NCBI RefSeq assembly: GCF_015680235.1
Contig: NZ_JADLJL010000040.1
Coordinates: 1-42,307, forward strand
Direction of reading: 5' to 3'
Origin: Pseudomonas guariconensis
GTDB lineage: Bacteria > Pseudomonadota > Gammaproteobacteria > Pseudomonadales > Pseudomonadaceae
DNA: 42,307 nucleotides
Within the stretch, counting starts at the first letter, position 1; every line of letters begins with the position of its first letter. The position numbers and the translations under genes were made by a program. Shown in pieces: positions 33,168-41,287 of this stretch. Below the pieces are notes generated by a model. The model ran no database searches. It was given only the letters and a program-made list of their open reading frames with translations, and was not told the origin of the DNA.

Positions 33168-34324
33168 TGGCCATGTACCGACCCTGCACGTTTGGTATCG
33201 AGGAAGAATACTTGCTCGTGGACCTGGGCAGCGGCCGGGTACTGGCCACGCCATCGCTGGGGGTGGCTCGGCGTTGCCGGGAGATCATGGGCCCGTATTT
33301 CGCCGAGGAGATGTTCCGCAGCCAGATCGAGGTTGCCTCGCCGGTGTTCGGTAACCTGCATGAGGCGCACCAGTTTCTGGCGAGCAGCCGCCAGCGCCTG
33401 GCTGAGGCCCTGGCCCAGGAAGGCGTGGGTCTGTACTGCGCCGCCAGCCACCCCAGCGCCCAATGGCTGCGCCAACGGGCCAGGACCACGCCGCATTACC
33501 GGCAAGTGTTCGACGACTACCAGCACGTGGCCCGGCGCAGCCTGCTGTCCGGCTTGCATGTCCATGTCGGCGTGCCGCCGGGGTGCGACCGCATCCAGTT
33601 GATCAACCGGGTGTTGTACTGGCTGCCGTTGTTCTTGCTGCTGAGCACTTCGTCGCCGTTCTGGGGTGGGCACTGCACAGGCTACATGAGCTACCGGCGG
33701 GTGATCTGTGCCGAGTGGCCGCACATGGAACTGCCCGAACCCCTGGTCGACTGGGGGGCCTACGAGCGCTACCGGGCATTGCTCGAACGTACGGGAGCGT
33801 TGGCCAAGGACGGAGACTTCTGGTGGGCGATCCGCCCGTCCCGACGCTTCCCCACGGTTGAGCTGCGCATTTGCGACGCCTGCCCGCGCCTGGAGGATGC
33901 GCTGTGCATCGCCGGGCTGTTCCGTCACCTGGTGGAAAGCTGCCTGGCCAACCACCATGCCCTGGACCCACTCACCCGAGAGACGCGCTGGATCACCCAG
34001 GAGAACTACTGGCGCGCCAAACGCCATGGCCGGCATGGGCAATACATCGGCGTGCACGAGCAGGCGCCGGTCACCGCCGAAGGCTGGCTCGCGCAGTTGC
34101 AGGCCCGTTACCCGGCCGCCACGGTGGATGCCGAGCGCGCTTTCATCCAGGCCCAGCGCATCCTGCGCGAGGGCACCAGCGCTGACCACCAGCTCGACTG
34201 CCTGGAGCAGGCCCGCGGCGTGGGCCTGGATGCACGCCAAGCCTTGCACGCGGTGGTCGACCAGGTGTTGGCCCAGGGGCGGGGCTGCGAGCCGGTGCTC
34301 GCCCTGGCCCAGGGGCACGTCTGA
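33167..34324 (+). CDS. YbdK-type carboxylate-amine ligase
   Basis: The 385-residue protein is a member of the GCS2 glutamate-cysteine-ligase-like family (ATP-dependent carboxylate-amine ligases). The N-terminal FGIEEEYLLVD (9-19) supplies Mg-ATP ligands; SGLHVHVGVPPG (128-139) and RRFPTVELRICDACPR are further conserved blocks. E. coli YbdK has only weak gamma-glutamylcysteine ligase activity, so the real substrates are open. It begins in the stop codon of the methyltransferase gene. It completes a cassette of oxidation, methylation and ATP-driven amide formation. It is cytoplasmic. Confidence 0.87.
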   Translation: MAMYRPCTFGIEEEYLLVDLGSGRVLATPSLGVARRCREIMGPYFAEEMFRSQIEVASPVFGNLHEAHQFLASSRQRLAEALAQEGVGLYCAASHPSAQWLRQRARTTPHYRQVFDDYQHVARRSLLSGLHVHVGVPPGCDRIQLINRVLYWLPLFLLLSTSSPFWGGHCTGYMSYRRVICAEWPHMELPEPLVDWGAYERYRALLERTGALAKDGDFWWAIRPSRRFPTVELRICDACPRLEDALCIAGLFRHLVESCLANHHALDPLTRETRWITQENYWRAKRHGRHGQYIGVHEQAPVTAEGWLAQLQARYPAATVDAERAFIQAQRILREGTSADHQLDCLEQARGVGLDARQALHAVVDQVLAQGRGCEPVLALAQGHV

Positions 34325-34353
34325 ACCCATTCGTATTCGAGGAGGTACTCGCC

Positions 34354-34587
34354 ATGGGCGATCTGATGATCTACTTCTGGATAGCGGTTGCGGCAATCAT
34401 CCTGTTGGTGGACCTATGGGCCATCGTCAGTGTGTTCCGCAGTGAAAAACGTGACAGCACCAAGATCCTCTGGGCCTTGCTGCTGGTGATCTTCCCCGTG
34501 GTCGGGCTGGTCATCTGGGGCCTGTTCGGGCCCCGGGGTATCAAGCCTGGCGCCGGGCCTACATCGCCGGAGCACAGCAAGGGTTGA
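34354..34587 (+). CDS. PLDc_N-domain small membrane protein
   Basis: The 77-residue protein has two membrane helices: residues 4-28 (LMIYFWIAVAAIILLVDLWA) and 40-60 (WALLLVIFPVVGLVIWGLFG), with the loop VFRSEKRDSTKIL between. This is the phospholipase-D-nuclease N-terminal (PLDc_N) module, here without any catalytic domain. Such short proteins often accompany envelope or stress genes; the function is unknown. GGAGG precedes the start. It lies 29 bp after the ligase gene and may be the last gene of that operon. A REP doublet follows. Confidence 0.82.
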   Translation: MGDLMIYFWIAVAAIILLVDLWAIVSVFRSEKRDSTKILWALLLVIFPVVGLVIWGLFGPRGIKPGAGPTSPEHSKG

Positions 34588-34590
34588 AAT

Positions 34591-34686
34591 CCCATCGCGG
34601 GGCAAGCCCGCTCTCATAGAACAACGCATAACTATTTGAGTTTGCAGGTCCTTTGTGGGAGCGGGCTTGTCCCGCGATGAGGCTAC
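34591..34686. repeat. REP doublet with a conserved linker (BIME-like)
   Basis: CATCGCGGGGCAAGCCCGCT and TGGGAGCGGGCTTGTCCCGC enclose ACAACGCATAACTATTTGAG. The same linker and orientation are found at 10832-10932. It lies between convergent genes. Confidence 0.85.
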
Positions 34687-34691
34687 GCCGA

Positions 34692-35135
34692 TCATGCCTC
34701 CTTGATGATCGAGATCTTGCCGTTACGCTCCACAATCGCATAGCGGATCTGCTCCACCGTCTCCACCCCTTGGCTGTCGCGCGCCGACTCGAGGATATCG
34801 TCCTCGGTCAGGCGCGCCTTGCGCATGCGTCCATGCAGGAATCGCCCATGTTCCACCACCAAGGTGGCATGGCCGTCCAGCACTCGGGCCAGGCGCCGGG
34901 ATTTCAACTTGGCCAGCGACAATCCCACGTCCAGCATGATCAAGGTGGCGATCACCAGCATGGCGTTGATGAACGAGAAGTCTTCACCCAGCAACGCTTG
35001 CTGGGTCGCTTCGCCGATGATCATCAGCAGCACGAAGTCGAAGGTGGTCAAATCGCCCAGCGAGCGCCGGCCAGCGATGCGGAACAACAGCATCAGGGCG
35101 ACGTACATGGCAGCGGCGCGAAGGATCGAATCCAT
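34692..35135 (-). CDS. DUF421/YetF-type membrane protein
   Basis: The 147-residue protein has two or three N-terminal membrane helices (ILRAAAMYVALMLLFRIAGR; FDFVLLMIIGEATQQALLG; INAMLVIATLIMLDVGLSLA) and a cytoplasmic DUF421 domain with RMRKARLTEDDILESARDSQ and the C-terminal RYAIVERNGKISIIKEA. The motif G-R-R-S-L-G-D-L after helix 1 is conserved in YetF proteins. Members are linked to spore or stress envelopes in Bacillus; the pseudomonad role is unknown. AGGAG lies before the start. It is 8 bp behind the gene at 35144, as the last of a three-gene operon. Confidence 0.85.
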   Translation of the reverse strand: MDSILRAAAMYVALMLLFRIAGRRSLGDLTTFDFVLLMIIGEATQQALLGEDFSFINAMLVIATLIMLDVGLSLAKLKSRRLARVLDGHATLVVEHGRFLHGRMRKARLTEDDILESARDSQGVETVEQIRYAIVERNGKISIIKEA

Positions 35136-35143
35136 GACGGCTC

Positions 35144-35650
35144 CTAGGGATAGACGAAGCTGGAAAAGCGTACGGCGCTGTTCGGCCCCGCGCGCACCAC
35201 GCCTTCGAGCGGGCCGGGTGCATCGGCTCGCAGTGTCAGGTAGAGGGTGGCCTTGCCATCGCCGCCGGTGCCCAGCTGCAGCTGCAAGGCCCGGCCCTGG
35301 GACAGCGACGCCAGCGGTTGAGGCTGCATCGTCTCGATGCTGGCCTCGCGAAACAGCGAGCCGCTGAGCACCACCGTCACCGGCCCGTCGCCGCTGCCAT
35401 GCACGCTGATGCGCATGCTGTCCATGGCCCCGGCACGGTTGAAGCGCTGGTATTCGACCTTCACCCGACCGTCGGCGCTGGAAACCTCGGCCCGGCTGAG
35501 CGGGCCGTTGCCGAACAGCCCCGCCAAGGCCAGCAGTACCAGCAGCACCAGCATGTACCAGCCGACCCGCTCGAAACGCCAGACCCGGCGCTGCATGGGC
35601 ATGTCTTCCTGTACTGGCTGGTTTCGCGAGCGCTGTTCATCGTCGCTCAT
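35144..35650 (-). CDS. Single-pass membrane protein, function unknown
   Basis: This 168-residue protein has a charged cytoplasmic N-terminus (MSDDEQRSRNQPVQEDMPMQ), one membrane helix at about 30-47 (WYMLVLLVLLALAGLFG) and a periplasmic beta-rich domain (VKVEYQRFNRAGAMDSMRIS.., ending SAVRFSSFVYP). It resembles the pseudomonad 'hypothetical protein' usually found beside DUF421 genes. AAGGAG precedes the ATG. It lies between cinA (15 bp) and the DUF421 gene (8 bp), so the two membrane proteins probably work together. Confidence 0.78.
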   Translation of the reverse strand: MSDDEQRSRNQPVQEDMPMQRRVWRFERVGWYMLVLLVLLALAGLFGNGPLSRAEVSSADGRVKVEYQRFNRAGAMDSMRISVHGSGDGPVTVVLSGSLFREASIETMQPQPLASLSQGRALQLQLGTGGDGKATLYLTLRADAPGPLEGVVRAGPNSAVRFSSFVYP

Positions 35651-35665
35651 CGGTGGCTCCTTCGG

Positions 35666-36169
35666 TCAGGCCCGCTCACCCCGCAGCCAGCGCTCGTGAT
35701 AGTGACGCAGGCGGGTCAGCCCATACAGCGCGGCCTGGCGCAACACCTCGGCGCGGTCGCCGAAAAAGCGCTGGCTGCGGGTGAAGACGGCGATCGGCTC
35801 GCCATCGAAGGCCCAGGCGAAGCACAAGGTGCCCGGGGCGATACCGTCGGTGCCCTCGGGGCCGGCCACGCCGGTGGTGGCGATGGCGACATTGGCGGAG
35901 CTGTCCTTGAGCGCACCGAGGGCCATTTCCCAGGCGACTGCCTCGCTGGTCAGCCCATAGCGCTCGATGGTCGCCGTGCTGACCCCCAGCAGGCGCTGCT
36001 TGGCCTTGGGCGAGTACACCACGTAGCCGCTCTCCAGCGACTCGCCAAGCCCTGGGTGCTCGGCCAGCAGGGCGACCATGCGCCCGGCGGAACACGACTC
36101 GGCTGTGGTCAGGACCAGCTCATGGGCTTTGAGGTAGTCCAGGACATCCTGGACGGGATCGTCATGCAT
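35666..36169 (-). CDS. CinA C-terminal-type nicotinamide-nucleotide amidase
   Basis: This 167-residue protein is the stand-alone CinA-C/PncC domain, which deamidates nicotinamide mononucleotide to nicotinate mononucleotide in NAD salvage. Diagnostic stretches are LTTAESCSAGRMVALLAEHP and GLTSEAVAWEMALGA, then ATTGVAGPEGTDGIAPGTLC with the catalytic pocket. The N-terminal molybdopterin-like domain of full CinA is absent. The start at 36169 follows GAGG by about nine bases. It is first in the operon with the two membrane-protein genes; the link between NAD salvage and them is not obvious. Confidence 0.9.
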   Translation of the reverse strand: MHDDPVQDVLDYLKAHELVLTTAESCSAGRMVALLAEHPGLGESLESGYVVYSPKAKQRLLGVSTATIERYGLTSEAVAWEMALGALKDSSANVAIATTGVAGPEGTDGIAPGTLCFAWAFDGEPIAVFTRSQRFFGDRAEVLRQAALYGLTRLRHYHERWLRGERA

Positions 36170-36358
36170 TGGCTGCGCCTCGTTCGGGCCTTTTGCGATG
36201 GACGCCAGGCCTAGGCCAATGGTTCATCCGGCCTGCATCTACCACCCGTCGGCACACCCGGCGGGCCGGACAAACCTTCGTTTGCCGGGCGGCCTCGAAC
36301 GCTTAGGTGCCCTCGCGGGCCAAGCCGTTCGTTGAAATGCCGAATAAGGAGGCACGCC

Positions 36359-37264
36359 ATGCCCAACAAACCCCGTGACCAGTTCAGCATGCAGAACCCG
36401 CTGACCCAGTACCCGCACCCGCCATTTCCCGACCAGACCCAGGCTCCACCAGGCCTCGATGCCAACATGCAGCCCAAGCCCGACCATGGCGAAGACACCT
36501 ACAAGGGCTTCGGCCGCCTGGCCGGGCGCAAGGCGCTGATCACCGGAGCCGACTCGGGGATCGGCCGCGCCGTGGCGATTGCCTTCGCCCGCGAGGGGGC
36601 CGACATCGCCCTCAACTACATGCCCATGGAGCAGGCCGACGCCCGCGAGGTGATCAAACTGATCGAGGCCGAAGGGCGCCAGGCGATCGCCATTCCCGGT
36701 GACCTGAAAGACGAAGTGTTCTGCAAGGAATTGGTCGACCAGGCCCATGAACAACTCGGTGGCCTGGATATCCTGGTCAACGTGGCCGGCAAGCAGGAGG
36801 CACGCAAGGACATCGGCCAGATCAGCCATGAACAGTTCGACCATACCCTCAAGACCAACGTCTACGCGCTGTTCTGGCTGTGCCAGGCGGCCGTGCCGCT
36901 GATGCCGGCCGGGGCGACGATCATCAACACCGCCTCCATCCAGTCCTACCAGCCTTCGGCGACGCTGCTCGACTATGCCACCACCAAGGCGGCCATCGTT
37001 GCCTTCACCAAGGCCTTGGCCAAGCAGGTGGTCGAGCGTGGCATCCGGGTCAACGCCGTGGCGCCGGGGCCGATCTGGACGGTGCTGCAGCCTAGCGGTG
37101 GCCAGCCGCCGGAGAAAATCCCGGAGTTCGGTTCGCAGTCGCCGATGAAGCGCCCGGGGCAGCCGGCCGAATGTGCTCCGGTGTACGTGCTGCTGGCGTC
37201 CCAAGAGTCCAGCTACATCACCGGCGAGGTGTTCGGCGTCACGGGTGGCAACCCGCTGCCGTAG
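36359..37264 (+). CDS. SDR-family oxidoreductase, YghA-like
   Basis: The 301-residue short-chain dehydrogenase carries a roughly 50-residue N-terminal extension (MPNKPRDQFSMQNPLTQYPH..) that is typical of the YghA/general-stress subfamily. The cofactor motif is TGADSGIGRA, the active site has NTASIQSYQPS and YATTKAA (Tyr-x-x-x-Lys), and the C-terminus ends GEVFGVTGGNPLP. These enzymes are thought to reduce aldehydes or ketones with NADPH under stress; substrate unknown. It starts behind AAGGAGG, which excludes the upstream in-frame ATG at 36332. Cys-rich, ku and metallothionein genes follow. Confidence 0.9.
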   Translation: MPNKPRDQFSMQNPLTQYPHPPFPDQTQAPPGLDANMQPKPDHGEDTYKGFGRLAGRKALITGADSGIGRAVAIAFAREGADIALNYMPMEQADAREVIKLIEAEGRQAIAIPGDLKDEVFCKELVDQAHEQLGGLDILVNVAGKQEARKDIGQISHEQFDHTLKTNVYALFWLCQAAVPLMPAGATIINTASIQSYQPSATLLDYATTKAAIVAFTKALAKQVVERGIRVNAVAPGPIWTVLQPSGGQPPEKIPEFGSQSPMKRPGQPAECAPVYVLLASQESSYITGEVFGVTGGNPLP

Positions 37265-37342
37265 GGCAGGGCGAGCAAACCTTCAGGGCGGCATGCGGTC
37301 CTTGGTAGTAGTTGCCCCGGTGAAGGGGCAGGGAGGTGGCCG

Positions 37343-37480
37343 ATGACATTCATCTGCCTACTGCGTGGTTGCCAGTGGTGCGCCACGCCCATTTCCGAAA
37401 TCGCCGGGCTGCAATGCCAGTGCTGCGAACGGTGTGGCGCGCAGCGCTACTGCCGGCCCGGCCAACCGTTCGAACCCTAG
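37343..37480 (+). CDS. Cys-rich small protein (45 aa) before ku
   Basis: The peptide begins MTFICLLRGCQWCATPISEI and continues with LQCQCCERCGAQRYCRPG. It has eight cysteines in 45 residues, with C-x4-C-x2-C and C-x-C-C-x2-C spacing, which suggests a small zinc-binding fold. Pseudomonads have a recognised family of such peptides (I recall the label PSPA7_2676). GGGAGGT precedes the ATG. It ends only 9 bp before the ku start, so the two are probably cotranscribed. A role in DNA-end repair or metal stress is speculative. Confidence 0.72.
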   Translation: MTFICLLRGCQWCATPISEIAGLQCQCCERCGAQRYCRPGQPFEP

Positions 37481-37489
37481 GAGCAAGCC

Positions 37490-38332
37490 ATGGCCCGGGC
37501 AATCTGGAAAGGCGCGATCAGTTTCGGTCTGGTGCACATCCCCGTTAGCCTCAACACGGCCGTGCGTACCGAGCGTGTGGATTTCGACTGGCTCGACAAG
37601 CGCAGCATGGAGCCGGTGGGCTACAAGCGGGTGAACAAGGTCACAGGCAAGGAGATCGACAAGGAAAACATCGTCAAGGGCGTGGAGTACGAGAAAGGGC
37701 ACTATGTGATCATCAGCGAGGAGGAGATCCGCAATGCCCGTCCGGAAGCCACCCAGACCATCGATATCTTCTCCTTCGTCGAAGCCACCGATATCCCCCT
37801 GCAGCATTTCGACACGCCCTACTACCTGAGCCCTGACCGGCGCGGTGGCAAGGTCTATGCGTTGCTGCGCGAGACGCTGGAGAGCACCGGCAAGGTGGCC
37901 CTGGCGACCGTCGTGCTGCATACCCGCCAGCACCTGGCATTGTTGCGCCCGCTGGACGACGCCCTGGTGATGATTACCCTGCGTTGGCCCGAAGAAGTGC
38001 GTGGGCTCGAGACCCTGGAGCTGGACAAGAGCGTGACCGACGCCAAGGTGGACAAGCGCGAGCTGGACATGGCCAAGCGTCTGGTCGAAGACATGAGCGG
38101 GCCCTGGACGCCGGAGGATTACCACGACGCCTTCCGCCAGACGATTCTCGACCTGGTTGAGGAAAAGGCCAGCAAGGGCAAGATCAGTGTGGTCGAGAAG
38201 GGCGAGGGCACCGCAGAAAAAGGGGCCGATATCATCGACCTCACCGAGCTGCTCAAGCGCAGCCTAGGCGGCAAGAAAGCGGCACCGGAAAAGAAACCGA
38301 CCAAGCGTTCGCGCAAGGCATCGAGCGGTTAG
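37490..38332 (+). CDS. ku: Ku protein of non-homologous end joining
   Basis: This 280-residue bacterial Ku forms a homodimeric ring on double-strand DNA ends and recruits LigD. The core begins MARAIWKGAISFGLVHIPVS and includes KDLVGYKRVNK-like VGYKRVNKVTGKEI and the bridge region PYYLSPDRRGGKVYALLRET. The C-terminal tail is Lys-rich (SLGGKKAAPEKKPTKRSRKA), as needed for DNA threading. GGAG lies before the ATG. It is convergent with the ligD group, about 45 bp away. In related species this pair is expressed in stationary phase under RpoS. Confidence 0.95.
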   Translation: MARAIWKGAISFGLVHIPVSLNTAVRTERVDFDWLDKRSMEPVGYKRVNKVTGKEIDKENIVKGVEYEKGHYVIISEEEIRNARPEATQTIDIFSFVEATDIPLQHFDTPYYLSPDRRGGKVYALLRETLESTGKVALATVVLHTRQHLALLRPLDDALVMITLRWPEEVRGLETLELDKSVTDAKVDKRELDMAKRLVEDMSGPWTPEDYHDAFRQTILDLVEEKASKGKISVVEKGEGTAEKGADIIDLTELLKRSLGGKKAAPEKKPTKRSRKASSG

Positions 38333-38338
38333 CGCGGG

Positions 38339-38375
38339 CTCTGCAGGAGCGGCCTTGTGCCGCTTCTACGGGGCC
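38339..38375. repeat. Partial REP element
   Basis: TGCAGGAGCGGCCTTGTGCC resembles one half of a REP, with the second arm changed. It lies between convergent ku and the small membrane-protein gene. Confidence 0.55.
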
Positions 38376-38376
38376 A

Positions 38377-38625
38377 TCACGGGCTCGGTTGCGTCGAGGT
38401 GTTCTTCCTGAAACCCCGTAGGTTCATCGCGCACAGGCAGAACTGCAGGATGATCAAGGCCCAGGCCTGCACCTGCCAACCCCAGATCACCCACAGCACG
38501 TTACTGCTGATGAAGCAGCAGAAGCCCACGCGGCGTCTTCGCGGCTGCCGCGAGCCGATGCACCAGGCCGCCAGCACCGTCAGCAGCATGGCCGGCCATT
38601 GCAACAGGTCGATCACCAGCCCCAT
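38377..38625 (-). CDS. Small membrane protein coupled to ligD
   Basis: The 82-residue protein has two or three hydrophobic stretches: MGLVIDLLQWPAMLLTVLAA, CCFISSNVLWVIWGWQVQAW and ALIILQFCLCAMNLRGF. Basic residues (GSRQPRRRRVG) sit after the first. Its ATG shares a base with the ligD stop codon, so translation is coupled. The longer frame to 38742 would lie inside ligD and is rejected. Similar small membrane proteins are common in pseudomonads, but no function is known to me. A direct role in end joining cannot be claimed. Confidence 0.7.
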   Translation of the reverse strand: MGLVIDLLQWPAMLLTVLAAWCIGSRQPRRRRVGFCCFISSNVLWVIWGWQVQAWALIILQFCLCAMNLRGFRKNTSTQPSP

Positions 38626-41129
38626 CAGCCCATCCCCATCTGCTTGCGCATGCGCGCCGTGATCGACTGGCGGGTCTTGGTCAAGTCGGCCCAAGGGTCT
38701 TGCACATCGGCCAGCCGCTCGGCCAGGTTGCCGATATGCCACTGGTTGGCGCCCTTGAGCTGGGCCAGCTCCTCGCGCCAGATCGGCACCGACACCGGCA
38801 ACCCTTCACGGGCACGCAACGAATAGGCGCTGACCGTGGTGGCGCCCTTGCCGTTGCGCAGGTAGTCGATGAAGATCCGCCCGACCCGGTTCTTCGGGCC
38901 GGATACCGCGCTCAGGCGGTCGGGGAACAATCGGGCCAGGTAGTTGACGATGGCATGGCTGAAATCCTTGACCTCGTCCCAGCCGGCGCGCCGGGTCAGC
39001 GGCACCACGAGGTGGATGCCCTTGCCGCCGCTGGTCTTGAGGAACACCTTCAGGCCCAGCTCGTCAAGCAGGGTAAGGGTCAGCTGGGTGGCCTCGAGCA
39101 TCGCCTTCCACGGCAGCGCCGGGTCAGGGTCCAGGTCCAGAACGAAGCGGTCGGGCTTGTCGAAGTCCTTGTCGGTGCCGTTCCAGGTGTGCAGCTCGAG
39201 CATGTTCATCTGCACCGCGCCCAGCAGGCTTTCGGCATGGTTGAGGACCATCGCCGCCTGGCCGGCCTCGGCCTTGCTGTAGCTGATCACCTTGGGGATG
39301 TGCAGTTGCCCGGCGTTCTTCTGGAAGAACAGCTCGCCGCCCAGGCCGTCCGGGGCGCGCACCAAGGCGACCGGGCGGTCCTTGAGCTGCGGCAGGATCC
39401 AGCGGGCGACTTCGGCGTAGTACTCGGCCACCTGGCGCTTGGTCACGCCGGTGGTGGCGTCGATCACCCGGTCGGGGTGGGTCAGGCGCAACTCGCCGAG
39501 CTCGGCCGCTTGGGCCTTGGCGCCGGAGGTAGGCAGGCGGGTCTTGGGCATGGCGCGCTCCAGGTCGATGGCAGTGGCCGGCTTGTCGTCGCGCAGGCCA
39601 TGGAACACCGAATGGCGTACTACACCGTCGCGGGTCATCTGGGCATAGGCGACCTCGGCCAGCAGTTGTGGTTTGAGCCAGTGCACGGCACGGGCCTCGG
39701 CCCCGGTGGGCGGTTTGGCCAGGGCCGGCTTGGGCACCTCCAGCGGTTTTAACCGCGCATGGATGCTATCGAGCGTGGTGGCGCTGAAGCCCGTACCGAC
39801 CTTGCCGGCATAGCGCAGCTGGCCGCTGTCGTTGTCATGCAGGGCCAACAGCAGGGCGCCGAAGCCGTTGCGGCTGCCCTTGGGGTCGGTGTAACCGACA
39901 ATCACGAATTCCTGGCGTTGCTTGCACTTGAGCTTGACCCAGTCGCTGCTGCGCCGGCCAACGTAGAAGCTGTCAGCGCGCTTGCCGATCAGGCCTTCGA
40001 GTTCCAGCTGGCAAGCGCTGTCGAGCAGTGAGTCGACGGGCTGGTCGAAGTCGGCGGAAAACCGCACGTGCTCCGACTCGCGCCCCTCCAGCAGTTGGCG
40101 CAGGGTCTCGCGGCGGTCCTGCAGCGGCACTTGACGCAGGTCCTGTCCACCGAGGAACGGCAAATCGAACAGGTAGTAGACGATGTGCTCGTCATGGGCG
40201 GTGTCGAAGGCGTTCTGCAGGGCCTGGAAGTCGGCCATGCCGTTTTCGCCGGCGACCACCACCTCGCCGTCGAGCCACGCGGATTCGAGCTTGAGCTTGC
40301 GCAGGGCCTGGACCTGATGGGGCATCTTTTCGCTCCAGTCATGGCCATTGCGGGTGAACAGGCGCACGTTGTCACCGTCGATACGGGCGAGGATACGGTA
40401 ACCGTCGAACTTGACCTCGTAGCGCCAATCCCCGGCCGGGGGCGAATCGACCAGCGTGGCCAGCTGCGGCTGCAGGCGCTCGGGCAGCTCGGCTTTCTTC
40501 TCCGTGCTGGCGCGTGCGCGTGCCGCGACGGGGCGTCTGGCCGGCTTGGCGTTGCTCTTGGCCCGGCGCGGCACCAGGGTTCGTTCGCTGAGCACGCTGT
40601 CGGGCTGGGCCTCGACGATGCTGTACTCGGCCTCGCTGCGCGCCTCGCCGTCGTGGGACTTGACCAGCATCCACTGCTCCTTCTTGCCGGCCAGGTGGGT
40701 ACGGAACAGGTTCCAGGTACCGGACAGCTTTTCACCTTGCAGGCGAAAACGCAGCTTGCCCTTGGCGTAACCGACATGGGGGTCGCCTTCGGGCTCCCAG
40801 ACCCCGCGGTCCCAGACGATCACATCGCCTGCGCCGTAATGCCCCTCGGGGATATTGCCTTCGAAGTCGGCGTAGTCCAGCGGGTGGTCCTCGACATGCA
40901 CGGCCAGGCGCCGCACCTTGGGGTCCAGGGAAGGGCCCTTGGGGATTGCCCAGCTCTTGAGGGTGCCATCGAGCTCCAGGCGGAAATCGTAGTGCAGGTG
41001 GCTGGCGTCGTGTTTCTGGATGCAGTACTGCAGCGCATGGGCGGCCTGGCCACGTCGGCGCGTACCGGATGGTTCGGGCGTGGCATTGAAGTCGCGCTTG
41101 CGCTTGTACTCCTGCAGAGGCTTGGCCAT
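38625..41129 (-). CDS. ligD: Multifunctional DNA ligase D (NHEJ)
   Basis: The 834-residue LigD has three domains in the Pseudomonas order. The phosphoesterase domain (about 30-170) shows HDASHLHYDFRLELDGTLK and the metal-binding His/Asp set. The ATP-dependent ligase domain (about 215-520) has Lys240 of KFDG as the nucleotidyl acceptor, EGLIGKR and WVKLK motifs. The primase/polymerase domain (about 545-834) has the metal Asp665 and Asp667 in LDLDPDP and a later SGPKNRVGRIFIDYLRN. It repairs double-strand breaks with Ku. The start at 41129 follows GGAG; the in-frame ATG at 41237 lacks it. The stop overlaps the small membrane-protein gene. Confidence 0.95.
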   Translation of the reverse strand: MAKPLQEYKRKRDFNATPEPSGTRRRGQAAHALQYCIQKHDASHLHYDFRLELDGTLKSWAIPKGPSLDPKVRRLAVHVEDHPLDYADFEGNIPEGHYGAGDVIVWDRGVWEPEGDPHVGYAKGKLRFRLQGEKLSGTWNLFRTHLAGKKEQWMLVKSHDGEARSEAEYSIVEAQPDSVLSERTLVPRRAKSNAKPARRPVAARARASTEKKAELPERLQPQLATLVDSPPAGDWRYEVKFDGYRILARIDGDNVRLFTRNGHDWSEKMPHQVQALRKLKLESAWLDGEVVVAGENGMADFQALQNAFDTAHDEHIVYYLFDLPFLGGQDLRQVPLQDRRETLRQLLEGRESEHVRFSADFDQPVDSLLDSACQLELEGLIGKRADSFYVGRRSSDWVKLKCKQRQEFVIVGYTDPKGSRNGFGALLLALHDNDSGQLRYAGKVGTGFSATTLDSIHARLKPLEVPKPALAKPPTGAEARAVHWLKPQLLAEVAYAQMTRDGVVRHSVFHGLRDDKPATAIDLERAMPKTRLPTSGAKAQAAELGELRLTHPDRVIDATTGVTKRQVAEYYAEVARWILPQLKDRPVALVRAPDGLGGELFFQKNAGQLHIPKVISYSKAEAGQAAMVLNHAESLLGAVQMNMLELHTWNGTDKDFDKPDRFVLDLDPDPALPWKAMLEATQLTLTLLDELGLKVFLKTSGGKGIHLVVPLTRRAGWDEVKDFSHAIVNYLARLFPDRLSAVSGPKNRVGRIFIDYLRNGKGATTVSAYSLRAREGLPVSVPIWREELAQLKGANQWHIGNLAERLADVQDPWADLTKTRQSITARMRKQMGMG

Positions 41130-41287
41130 GTCGGGCTCCGGGACGGTACGCGGGTCTCTAGAAGTGGGAGGGAGCCGCGCCAGGCAGAGTTCAAACTTTC
41201 CGCTTGCAAGCGCCACCGGGCAGAAACTCTGAATCATTACCCGGCCTTGGCAGTCGACCGCATGAACCCACCTGACGGAGAGCCGTG

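Noticed and set aside
33110..34396. 428-codon minus-strand frame opposite the YbdK-like gene
   Set aside because: Antisense shadow; the plus strand has clear GCS2 motifs and coupled starts.
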